64,000 nt of DNA from Salticus scenicus. Lineage: Eukaryota; Arthropoda; Arachnida; Araneae; Salticidae. Position 1 is the stretch's first letter; every line of letters starts with the position of its first letter. Positions 1 to 9,446 of the stretch are shown one piece after another. The stretch spans positions 248,001 through 312,000 of the forward strand of contig CAWVNO010000514.1 in the NCBI GenBank assembly GCA_963930645.1, read 5' to 3'. The notes beneath the pieces were generated by a model. It was given only the letters and a program-made list of their open reading frames with translations. It was not told the DNA's origin and searched no databases. The position numbers and the translations under genes were made by a program.

Positions 1-112
1 GATGTTATTATGAAACTAGAATACATTTCGCAGATTCTGAAAGTTATTGCGATAGTTAGACTCTTTTAGTTGCTTGGGAATCGTCGTTTGAAGATGGGCA
101 TGTGAAACTGCG

Positions 113-123
113 AGAAAAATTTT
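113..123. other. A/T tract of the monomer (A5T4, or A7T4 in D)
   Basis: A run of A followed by T recurs every 201 bp. Position 114 is G in A, B, C and E, but A in D, which lengthens the A run to seven. Other A runs lie at 156-160 and 190-193. A-tracts of this sort bend DNA and affect nucleosome placement; that this happens here is inference. Confidence 0.7.
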
Positions 124-160
124 GAGAGCGCAGGACGGCTGCCGAAAGTCCGCGTAAAAA

Positions 161-174
161 CGCCCCCCGGGCCT
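161..174. other. GC-rich core with CCCGGG palindrome
   Basis: This is the most GC-rich stretch of the monomer: C,G, a run of six C, then GGGCC. CCCGGG is a perfect palindrome at 166-171 in almost every monomer. In B, C and D, C at 174 creates an overlapping second palindrome, GGGCCC, which A and E lack because of T174. The two hexamers therefore distinguish the base 201-bp period from the higher-order one. Confidence 0.85.
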
Positions 175-180
175 AAAGTT

Positions 181-203
181 TCACCGTGCAAAATTCCCGG
201 TGA
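181..203. repeat. Short dyad TCACCG / CGGTGA across the monomer junction
   Basis: TCACCG (181-186) and CGGTGA (198-203) form a 6-bp inverted repeat with an 11-base spacer. When the tail is of the C type and the next monomer starts GCGG, the outer pair is lost and the arms shrink to CACCG and CGGTG. A tails and GATG starts therefore go with the longer dyad. This could be a small cruciform or a dimer-binding site; no function is shown. Confidence 0.65.
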
Positions 204-402
204 TGTTATTATGAAACTAGAATACATTTCGCAGATTCTGAAACTTACTGCGATAGTTAGACTCTTTTAGTTGCTTGGGAATCGTCGTTTGAAGATGGGC
301 ATGTGAAACTGCGAGAAAAATTTTGAGAGCGCAGGACGGCTGCCGAAAGTCCGCGTAAAAACGCCCCCCGGGCCCAAAGTTTCACCGTGCAAAATTTCCG
401 GT
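202..402 (+). repeat. Monomer subtype B, reference copy
   Basis: Subtype B starts GATG and has C24, T28, C43, C47, G114, C151, C174 and T196. The starting AT at positions 2-3 is linked to the tail of the preceding A or E monomer rather than to B's own front, so the natural evolutionary boundary lies inside my register and not at base 1. B almost always follows A or A' and precedes C or D. Exceptions are B followed directly by A (for example at 34569, 53459, 60494 and 63911) and B followed by a hybrid (6232, 11658). One B copy, starting at 3418, carries the T151 otherwise typical of E. Confidence 0.95.
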
Positions 403-603
403 GCGGTTATTATGAAACTAGAATATATTCCGCAGATTCTGAAACTTACTGCGATAGTTAGACTCTTTTAGTTGCTTGGGAATCGTCGTTTGAAGATGGG
501 CATGTGAAACTGCGAGAAAAATTTTGAGAGCGCAGGACGGCTGCCGAAAGTCCGCGTAAAAACGCCCCCCGGGCCCAAAGTTTCACCGTGCAAAATTTCC
601 GGT
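403..603 (+). repeat. Monomer subtype C, reference copy
   Basis: Subtype C starts GCGG and has T24, C28, C43, C47, G114, C151, C174 and T196. It occupies the third position of the trimer (A-B-C). It differs from D only at position 114, where C has G and D has A. In well-ordered stretches such as 21104-23515, C and D alternate in successive trimers, giving a hexamer. Other copies start at 2413, 7840, 13266, 22109 and 23315. Confidence 0.94.
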
Positions 604-804
604 GCGGTTATTATGAAACTAGAATATATTCCGCAGATTCTGAAACTTACTGCGATAGTTAGACTCTTTTAGTTGCTTGGGAATCGTCGTTTGAAGATGG
701 GCATGTGAAACTGCGAAAAAAATTTTGAGAGCGCAGGACGGCTGCCGAAAGTCCGCGTAAAAACGCCCCCCGGGCCCAAAGTTTCACCGTGCAAAATTTC
801 CGGT
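604..804 (+). repeat. Monomer subtype D, reference copy
   Basis: Subtype D equals subtype C except for A at position 114, which lengthens the central run to seven A followed by four T (positions 113-123 of the monomer). It occupies the third place of the trimer, and most E monomers come directly after it. Some D copies carry markers useful for tracing duplications: the copies at 3619 and 9046 have GCTCCCC for GCCCCCC in the GC core, those at 7237 and 12663 end CCAGTG, and those at 15075 and 16482 end TTACGGTG. Confidence 0.94.
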
Positions 805-1005
805 GCGGTTATTATGAAACTAGAATATATTCCGCAGATTCTGAAACTTACTGCGATAGTTAGACTCTTTTAGTTGCTTGGGAATCGTCGTTTGAAGATG
901 GGCATGTGAAACTGCGAGAAAAATTTTGAGAGCGCAGGACGGCTGCCGAAAGTCTGCGTAAAAACGCCCCCCGGGCCTAAAGTTTCACCGTGCAAAATTC
1001 CCGGT
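805..1005 (+). repeat. Monomer subtype E, mosaic of C front and A tail
   Basis: E has the front of C (GCGG start, T24, C28, C43, C47, G114) but the tail of A (T174, C196, then AT at positions 2-3 of the next monomer). It also has a private T at 151, a C-to-T change in a CpG. It looks like the product of one ancient crossover between C and A monomers that then spread. I count 20 copies, starting at 805, 3217, 4423, 8644, 9849, 15276, 16683, 20300, 24521, 27735, 30147, 33966, 36980, 39391, 43612, 46826, 50645, 52856, 57680 and 59891. Most are followed by A'; those at 805, 3217 and 8644 are followed directly by B. Confidence 0.9.
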
Positions 1006-2010
1006 GATGTTATTATGAAACTAGAATACATTTCGCAGATTCTGAAACTTACTGCGATAGTTAGACTCTTTTAGTTGCTTGGGAATCGTCGTTTGAAGAT
1101 GGGCATGTGAAACTGCGAGAAAAATTTTGAGAGCGCAGGACGGCTGCCGAAAGTCCGCGTAAAAACGCCCCCCGGGCCCAAAGTTTCACCGTGCAAAATT
1201 TCCGGTGCGGTTATTATGAAACTAGAATATATTCCGCAGATTCTGAAACTTACTGCGATAGTTAGACTCTTTTAGTTGCTTGGGAATCGTCGTTTGAAGA
1301 TGGGCATGTGAAACTGCGAAAAAAATTTTGAGAGCGCAGGACGGCTGCCGAAAGTCCGCGTAAAAACGCCCCCCGGGCCCAAAGTTTCACCGTGCAAAAT
1401 TTCCGGTGCGGTTATTATGAAACTAGAATACATTTCGCAGATTCTGAAAGTTATTGCGATAGTTAGACTCTTTTAGTTGCTTGGGAATCGTCGTTTGAAG
1501 ATGGGCATGTGAAACTGCGAGAAAAATTTTGAGAGCGCAGGACGGCTGCCGAAAGTCCGCGTAAAAACGCCCCCCGGGCCTAAAGTTTCACCGTGCAAAA
1601 TTCACGGTGATGTTATTATGAAACTAGAATACATTTCGCAGATTCTGAAACTTACTGCGATAGTTAGACTCTTTTAGTTGCTTGGGAATCGTCGTTTGAA
1701 GATGGGCATGTGAAACTGCGAGAAAAATTTTGAGAGCGCAGGACGGCTGCCGAAAGTCCGCGTAAAAACGCCCCCCGGGCCCAAAGTTTCACCGTGCAAA
1801 ATTTCCGGTGCGGTTATTATGAAACTAGAATATATTCCGCAGATTCTGAAACTTACTGCGATAGTTAGACTCTTTTAGTTGCTTGGGAATCGTCGTTTGA
1901 AGATGGGCATGTGAAACTGCGAAAAAAATTTTGAGAGCGCAGGACGGCTGCCGAAAGTCCGCGTAAAAACGCCCCCCGGGCCCAAAGTTTCACCGTGCAA
2001 AATTTCCGGT

Positions 2011-2211
2011 GCGGTTATTATGAAACTAGAATACATTTCGCAGATTCTGAAAGTTATTGCGATAGTTAGACTCTTTTAGTTGCTTGGGAATCGTCGTTTG
2101 AAGATGGGCATGTGAAACTGCGAGAAAAATTTTGAGAGCGCAGGACGGCTGCCGAAAGTCCGCGTAAAAACGCCCCCCGGGCCTAAAGTTTCACCGTGCA
2201 AAATTCCCGGT
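2011..2211 (+). repeat. Monomer subtype A, clean reference copy
   Basis: Subtype A is defined by C at monomer position 24, T at 28, G at 43, T at 47, T at 174 and C at 196. Its front block (24/28/43/47 = C,T,G,T) is unique to A. Its tail (174T, 196C) is always followed by AT at positions 2-3 of the next monomer. The G at 43 changes a TGAAACT motif to TGAAAGT. The T at 174 removes the GGGCCC hexamer found in the other common subtypes. A is normally followed by B. It differs from B at about six of 201 positions. Other copies start at 2614, 3820, 5227 and 7438. Confidence 0.95.
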
Positions 2212-3216
2212 GATGTTATTATGAAACTAGAATACATTTCGCAGATTCTGAAACTTACTGCGATAGTTAGACTCTTTTAGTTGCTTGGGAATCGTCGTTT
2301 GAAGATGGGCATGCGAAACTGCGAGAAAAATTTTGAGAGCGCAGGACGGCTGCCGAAAGTCCGCGTAAAAACGCCCCCCGGGCCCAAAGTTTCACCGTGC
2401 AAAATTTCCGGTGCGGTTATTATGAAACTAGAATATATTCCGCAGATTCTGAAACTTACTGCGATAGTTAGACTCTTTTAGTTGCTTGGGAATCGTCGTT
2501 TGAAGATGGGCATGTGAAACTGCGAGAAAAATTTTGAGAGCGCAGGACGGCTGCCGAAAGTCCGCGTAAAAACGCCCCCCGGGCCCAAAGTTTCACCGTG
2601 CAAAATTTCCGGTGCGGTTATTATGAAACTAGAATACATTTCGCAGATTCTGAAAGTTATTGCGATAGTTAGACTCTTTTAGTTGCTTGGGAATCGTCGT
2701 TTGAAGATGGGCATGTGAAACTGCGAGAAAAATTTTGAGAGCGCAGGACGGCTGCCGAAAGTCCGCGTAAAAACGCCCCCCGGGCCTAAAGTTTCACCGT
2801 GCAAAATTCCCGGTGATGTTATTATGAAACTAGAATACATTTCGCAGATTCTGAAACTTACTGCGATAGTTAGACTCTTTTAGTTGCTTGGGAATCGTCG
2901 TTTGAAGATGTGCATGTGAAACTATGAGAAAAATTTTGAGAGCGCAGGACGGCTGCCGAAAGTCCGCGTAAAAACGCCCCCCGGGCCCAAAGTTTCACCG
3001 TGCAAAATTTCCGGTGCGGTTATTATGAAACTAGAATATATTCCGCAGATTCTGAAACTTACTGCGATAGTTAGACTCTTTTAGTTGCTTGGGAATCGTC
3101 GTTTGAAGATGGGCATGTGAAACTGCGAAAAAAATTTTGAGAGCGCAGGACGGCTGCCGAAAGTCCGCGTAAAAACGCCCCCCGGGCCCAAAGTTTCACC
3201 GTGCAAAATTTCCGGT

Positions 3217-6200
3217 GCAGTTATTATGAAACTAGAATATATTCCGCAGATTCTGAAACTTACTGCGATAGTTAGACTCTTTTAGTTGCTTGGGAATCGT
3301 CGTTTGAAGATGGGCATGTGAAACTGCGAGAAAAATTTTGAGAGCGCAGGACGGCTGCCAAAAGTCTGCGTAAAAACGCCCCCCGGGCCTAAAGTTTCAC
3401 CGTGCAAAATTCCCGGTGATGTTATTATGAAACTAGAATACATTTCGCAGATTCTGAAACTTACTGCGATAGTTAGACTCTTTTAGTTGCTTGGGAATCG
3501 TCGTTTGAAGATGGGCATGTGAAACTGCGAGAAAAATTTTGAGAGCGCAGGACGGCTGCCGAAAGTCTGCGTAAAAACGCCCCCCGGGCCCAAAGTTTCA
3601 CCGTGCAAAATTTCCGGTGCGGTTATTATGAAACTAGAATATATTCCGCAGATTCTGAAACTTACTGCGATAGTTAGACTCTTTTAGTTGCTTGGGAATC
3701 GTCGTTTGAAGATGGGCATGTGAAACTGCGAAAAAAATTTTGAGAGCGCAGGACGGCTGCCGAAAGTCCGCGTAAAAACGCTCCCCGGGCCCAAAGTTTC
3801 ACCGTGCAAAATTTCCGGTGCGGTTATTATGAAACTAGAATACATTTCGCAGATTCTGAAAGTTATTGCGATAGTTAGACTCTTTTAGTTGCTTGGGAAT
3901 CGTCGTTTGAAGATGGGCATGTGAAACTGCGAGAAAAATTTTGAGAGCGCAGGACGGTTGCCGAAAGTCCGCGTAAAAACGCCCCCCGGGCCTAAAGTTT
4001 CACCGTGCAAAATTCCCGGTGATGTTATTATGAAACTAGAATACATTTCGCAGATTCTGAAACTTACTGCGATAGTTAGACTCTTTTAGTTGCTTGGGAA
4101 TCGTCGTTTGAAGATGGGCATGTGAAACTGCGAGAAAAATTTTGAGAGCGCAGGACGGCTGCCGAAAGTCCGCGTAAAAACGCCCCCCGGGCCCAAAGTT
4201 TCACCGTGCAAAATTTCCGGTGCGGTTATTATGAAACTAGAATATATTCCGCAGATTCTGAAACTTACTGCGATAGTTAGACTCTTTTAGTTGCTTGGGA
4301 ATCGTCGTTTGAAGATGGGCATGTGAAACTGCGAAAAAAATTTTGAGAGCGCAGGACGGCTGCCGAAAGTCCGCGTAAAAACGCCCCCCGGGCCCAAAGT
4401 TTCACCGTGCAAAATTTCCGGTGCGGTTATTATGAAACTAGAATATATTCCGCAGATTCTGAAACTTACTGCGATAGTTAGACTCTTTTAGTTGCTTGGG
4501 AATCGTCGTTTGAAGATGGGCATGTGAAACTGCGAGAAAAATTTTGAGAGCGCAGGACGGCTGCCGAAAGTCTGCGTAAAAACGCCCCCCGGGCCTAAAG
4601 TTTCACCGTGCAAAATTCCAGGTGATGTTATTATGAAACTAGAATACATTTCGCAGATTCTGAAAGTTATTGCGATAGTTAGACTCTTTTAGTTGCTTGG
4701 GAATCGTCGTTTGAAGATGGGCATGTGAAACTGCGAGAAAAATTTTGAGAGCGCAGGACGGCTGCCGAAAGTCCGCGTAAAAACGCCCCCCGGGCCTAAA
4801 GTTTCACCGTGCAAAATTCCCGGTGATGTTATTATGAAACTAGAATACATTTCGCAGATTCTGAAACTTACTGCGATAGTTAGACTCTTTTAGTTGCTTG
4901 GGAATCGTCGTTTGAAGATGGGCATGTGAAACTGCGAGAAAAATTTTGAGAGCGCAGGACGGCTGCCGAAAGTCCGCGTAAAAACGCCCCCCGGGCCCAA
5001 AGTTTCACCGTGCAAAATTTCCGGTGCGGTTATTATGAAACTAGAATATATTCCGCAGATTCTGAAACTTACTGCGATAGTTAGACTCTTTTAGTTGCTT
5101 GGGAATCGTAGTTTGAAGATGGGCATGTGAAACTGCGAAAAAAATTTTGAGAGCGCAGGACGGCTGCCGAAAGTCCGCGTAAAAACGCCCCCCGGGCCCA
5201 AAGTTTCACCGTGCAAAATTTCCGGTGCGGTTATTATGAAACTAGAATACATTTCGCAGATTCTGAAAGTTATTGCGATAGTTAGACTCTTTTAGTTGCT
5301 TGGGAATCGTCGTTTGAAGATGGGCATGTGAAACTGCGAGAAAAATTTTGAGAGCGCAGGACGGCTGCCGAAAGTCCGCGTAAAAACGCCCCCCGGGCCT
5401 AAAGTTTCACCGTGCAAAATTCCCGGTGATGTTATTATGAAACTAGAATACATTTCGCAGATTCTGAAACTTACTGCGATAGTTAGACTCTTTTAGTTGC
5501 TTGGGAATCGTCGTTTGAAGATGGGCATGTGAAACTGCGAGAAAAATTTTGAGAGCGCAGGACCGCTGCCGAAAGTCCGCGTAAAAACGCCCCCCAGGCC
5601 CAAAGTTTCACCGTGCAAAATTTCCGGTGCGGTTATTATGAAACTAGAATATATTCCGCAGATTCTGAAACTTACTGCGATAGTTAGACTCTTTTAGTTG
5701 CTTGGGAATCGTCGTTTGAAGATGGGCATGTGAAACTGCGAAAAAAATTTTGAGAGCGCAGGACGGCTGCCGAAAGTCCGCGTAAAAACGCCCCCCGGGC
5801 CCAAAGTTTCACCGTGCAAAATTTCCGGTGCGGTTATTATGAAACTAGAATACATTTCGCAGATTCTGAAAGTTATTGCGATAGTTAGACTCTTTTAGTT
5901 GCTTGGGAATCGTCGTTTGAAGATGGGCATGTGAAACTGCGAGAAAAATTTTGAGAGCGCAGGACGGCTGCCGAAAGTCCGCGTAAAAACGCCCCCCGGG
6001 CCTAAAGTTTCACCGTGCAAAATTCCCGGTGATGTTATTATGAAACTAGAATACATTTCGCAGATTCTGAAACTTACTGCGATAGTTAGACTCTTTTAGT
6101 TGCTTGGGAATCGTCGTTTGAAGATGGGCATGTGAAACTGCGAGAAAAATTTTGAGAGCGCAGGACGGCTGCCGAAAGTCCGCGTAAAAACGCCCCCCGG

Positions 6201-8643
6201 GCCCAAAGTTTCACCGTGCAAAATTTCCGGTGCGGTTATTATGAAACTAGAATATATTCCGCAGATTCTGAAACTTACTGCGATAGTTAGACTCTTTTAG
6301 TTGCTTGGGAATCGTCGTTTGAAGATGGGCATGTGAAACTGCGAGAAAAATTTTGAGAGCGCAGGACGGCTGCCGAAAGTCCGCGTAAAAACGCCCCCCG
6401 GGCCTAAAGTTTCACCGTGCAAAATTCCCGGTGATGTTATTATGAAACTAGAATACATTTCGCAGATTCTGAAACTTACTGCGATAGTTAGACTCTTTTA
6501 GTTGCTTGGGAATCGTCGTTTGAAGATGGGCATGTGAAACTGCGAGAAAAATTTTGAGAGCGCAGGACGGCTGCCGAAAGTCCGCGTAAAAACGCCCCCC
6601 GGGCCCAAAGTTTCACCGTGCAAAATTTCCGGTGCGGTTATTATGAAACTAGAATATATTCCGCAGATTCTGAAACTTACTGCGATAGTTAGACTCTTTT
6701 AGTTGCTTGGGAATCGTCGTTTGAAGATGGGCATGTGAAACTGCGAAAAAAATTTTGAGAGCGCAGGACGGCTGCCGAAAGTCCGCGTAAAAACGCCCCC
6801 CGGGCCCAAAGTTTCACCGTGCAAAATTTCCGGTGCGGTTATTATGAAACTAGAATACATTTCGCAGATTCTGAAAGTTATTGCGATAGTTAGACTCTTT
6901 TAGTTGCTTGGGAATCGTCGTTTGAAGATGGGCATGTGAAACTGCGAAAAAAATTTTGAGAGCGCAGGACGGCTGCCGAAAGTCCGCGTAAAAACGACCC
7001 CCGGGCCTAAAGTTTCACCGTGCAAAATTCCCGGTGATGTTATTATGAAACTAGAATACATTTCGCAGATTCTGAAACTTACTGCGATAGTTAGACTCTT
7101 TTAGTTGCTTGGGAATCGTCGTTTGAAGATGGGCATGTGAAACTGCGAGAAAAATTTTGAGAGCGCAGGACGGCTGCCGAAAGTCCGCGTAAAAACGCCC
7201 CCCGGGCCCAAAGTTTCACCGTGCAAAATTTCCGGTGCGGTTATTATGAAACTAGAATATATTCCGCAGATTCTGAAACTTACTGCGATAGTTAGACTCT
7301 TTTAGTTGCTTGGGAATCGTCGTTTGAAGATGGGCATGTGAAACTGCGAAAAAAATTTTGAGAGCGCAGGACGGCTGCCGAAAGTCCGCGTAAAAACGCC
7401 CCCCGGGCCCAAAGTTTCACCGTGCAAAATTTCCAGTGCGGTTATTATGAAACTAGAATACATTTCGCAGATTCTGAAAGTTATTGCGATAGTTAGACTC
7501 TTTTAGTTGCTTGGGAATCGTCGTTTGAAGATGGGCATGTGAAACTGCGAGAAAAATTTTGAGAGCGCAGGACGGCTGCCGAAAGTCCGCGTAAAAACGC
7601 CCCCCGGGCCTAAAGTTTCACCGTGCAAAATTCCCGGTGATGTTATTATGAAACTAGAATACATTTCGCAGATTCTGAAACTTACTGCGATAGTTAGACT
7701 CTTTTAGTTGCTTGGGAATCGTCGTTTGAAGATGGGCATGTGAAACTGCGAGAAAAATTTTGAGAGCGCAGGACGGCTGCCGAAAGTCCGCGTAACAACG
7801 CCCCCCGGGCCCAAAGTTTCACCGTGCAAAATTTCCGGTGCGGTTATTATGAAACTAGAATATATTCCGCAGATTCTGAAACTTACTGCGATAGTTAGAC
7901 TCTTTTAGTTGCTTGGGAATCGTCGTTTGAAGATGGGCATGTGAAACTGCGAGAAAAATTTTGAGAGCGCAGGACGGCTGCCGAAAGTCCGCGTAAAAAC
8001 GCCCCCCGGGCCCAAAGTTTCACCGTGCAAAATTTCCGGTGCGGTTATTATGAAACTAGAATACATTTCGCAGATTCTGAAAGTTATTGCGATAGTTAGA
8101 CTCTTTTAGTTGCTTGGGAATCGTCGTTTGAAGATGGGCATGTGAAACTGGGAGAAAAATTTTGAGAGCGCAGGACGGCTGCCGAAAGTCCGCGTAAAAA
8201 CGCCCCCCGGGCCTAAAGTTTCACCGTGCAAAATTCCCGGTGATGTTATTATGAAACTAGAATACATTTCGCAGATTCTGAAACTTACTGCGATAGTTAG
8301 ACTCTTTTAGTTGCTTGGGAATCGTCGTTTGAAGATGGGCATGTGAAACTGCGAGAAAAATTTTGAGAGCGCAGGACGGCTGCCGAAAGTCCGCGTAAAA
8401 ACGCCCCCCGGGCCCAAAGTTTCACCGTGCAAAATTTCCGGTGCGGTTATTATGAAACTAGAATATATTCCGCAGATTCTGAAACTTACTGCGATAGTTA
8501 GACTCTTTTAGTTGCTTGGGAATCGTCGTTTGAAGATGGGCATGTGAAACTGCGAAAAAAATTTTGAGAGCGCAGGACGGCTGCCGAAAGTCCGCGTAAA
8601 AACGCCCCCCGGGCCCAAAGTTTCACCGTGCAAAATTTCCGGT
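3217..8643 (+). repeat. 27-monomer tandem duplication, copy 1 (5427 bp)
   Basis: The subtype string of these 27 monomers, starting E,B,D,A,B,D,E,A', is repeated monomer for monomer in the next 5426 bp. Rare markers confirm it: GCCAAAAGTCTGCG in the first monomer (near 3357), GCTCCCC in the third (near 3780), the C-front/A-tail hybrid starting at 6232, an A monomer with A114 and GACCCCC (6835), and CCAGTG at the end of the monomer starting at 7237. All recur 27 monomers later. Private changes include GCAG at 3217, GACGGTTG near 3954, CGTAG near 5108, GACCGCTG and CCCAGG near 5563-5596, and GTAACAACG near 7792. Confidence 0.88.
6232..6432 (+). repeat. Hybrid monomer: C front, A tail, C151
   Basis: It has the C front (T24, C28, C43, C47, G114) and the A tail (T174, C196, next monomer GATG) but lacks the T151 of E. 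It lies between two B monomers, so one monomer has been lost: B-C-A-B became B-(C/A)-B. It is probably an independent one-monomer deletion rather than an E copy. The duplicate is at 11658-11858. Confidence 0.85.
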
Positions 8644-9246
8644 GCGGTTATTATGAAACTAGAATATATTCCGCAGATTCTGAAACTTACTGCGATAGTT
8701 AGACTCTTTTAGTTGCTTGGGAATCGTCGTTTGAAGATGGGCATGTGAAACTGCGAGAAAAATTTTGAGAGCGCAGGACGGCTGCCAAAAGTCTGCGTAA
8801 AAACGCCCCCCGGGCCTAAAGTTTCACCGTGCAAAATTCCCGGTGATGTTATTATGAAACTAGAATACATTTCGCAGATTCTGAAACTTACTGCGATAGT
8901 TAGACTCTTTTAGTTGCTTGGGAATCGTCGTTTGAAGATGGGCATGTGAAACTGCGAGAAAAATTTTGAGAGCGCAGGACGGCTGCCGAAAGTCCGCGTA
9001 AAAACGCCCCCCGGGCCCAAAGTTTCACCGTGCAAAATTTCCGGTGCGGTTATTATGAAACTAGAATATATTCCGCAGATTCTGAAACTTACTGCGATAG
9101 TTAGACTCTTTTAGTTGCTTGGGAATCGTCGTTTGAAGATGGGCATGTGAAACTGCGAAAAAAATTTTGAGAGCGCAGGACGGCTGCCGAAAGTCCGCGT
9201 AAAAACGCTCCCCGGGCCCAAAGTTTCACCGTGCAAAATTTCCGGT

Positions 9247-9446
9247 GCGGTTATTATGAAACTAGAATACATTTCGCAGATTCTGAAAGTTATTGCGATA
9301 GTTAGACTCTTTTAGTTGTTGGGAATCGTCGTTTGAAGATGGGCATGTGAAACTGCGAGAAAAATTTTGAGAGCGCAGGACGGCTGCCGAAAGTCCGCGT
9401 AAAAACGCCCCCCGGGCCTAAAGTTTCACCGTGCAAAATTCCCGGT
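9247..9446 (+). repeat. 200-bp A monomer with 1-bp deletion
   Basis: GTTGCTTGGG is shortened to GTTGTTGGG near 9316-9324. The partner monomer 27 units upstream (3820) is full length, so the deletion post-dates the 27-monomer duplication. Confidence 0.93.

Larger units (their letters stand above)
102..184. repeat. Intramonomer 8-bp inverted repeat (recurs every 201 bp)
   Basis: GTGAAACT at 102-109 is the exact reverse complement of AGTTTCAC at 177-184, with 67 bases between. Both arms are conserved in nearly every monomer; one visible exception is AATTTTCAC in the A monomers at 28539, 30951 and 47630. The core TGAAACT also occurs at monomer positions 11-17, and at 38-44 in all subtypes except A. 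A protein-binding or folding role is possible but is inference only. Confidence 0.75.
1..201 (+). repeat. Monomer subtype A' (A front after an A-type tail)
   Basis: This monomer has all the A-specific bases (C24, T28, G43, T47, T174, C196) but starts GATG instead of GCGG. Elsewhere A' occurs only after an E monomer, for example at 4624, 10050, 15477, 16884 and 20501, because bases 2-3 belong to the linkage block of the previous tail. Its presence at base 1 therefore predicts an E monomer immediately upstream of the window. The rare T-to-A change giving CATAAAG near 24894 lies in the A' copy starting at 24722. Confidence 0.9.
1..3216 (+). repeat. Left-hand block of 16 monomers
   Basis: The subtype order is A',B,C,D,E,B,D,A,B,D,A,B,C,A,B,D. 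The adjacent C and D at 403 and 604 are unusual, since these normally occupy alternative third places. Private single-base changes include TTCACGG near 1601, a T-to-C at 2314 that turns ATGTGA into ATGCGA, and two changes in the monomer starting at 2815 (GATGTGCATG and CTATGAG). No gene is present. Confidence 0.88.

Noticed and set aside
21..41. Possible CENP-B box around TTTCGCAGATTCTGAAA
   Set aside because: It begins TTTCG, but the required later A and CGGG core are absent (T and TGAA in their places), so it does not meet the CENP-B box consensus. I found none on the other strand.
161..201. Rho-independent terminator or riboswitch in the GC core and following dyad
   Set aside because: The arms are only 5-6 bp with an 11-base spacer and no T run follows; the unit recurs every 201 bp with no gene nearby.
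1..201. tRNA- or 5S-derived repeat (RNA polymerase III A and B boxes)
   Set aside because: I found no B-box-like GGTTCGANTCC or paired A box in the monomer on either strand, and no cloverleaf potential.
2281..2481. A 66-codon open reading frame starting at TTG
   Set aside because: It spans one satellite monomer exactly and exists only because a private T-to-C at 2314 removes a TGA present at that place in the other monomers. It has no ATG at the start, no recognisable domain and no gene context.
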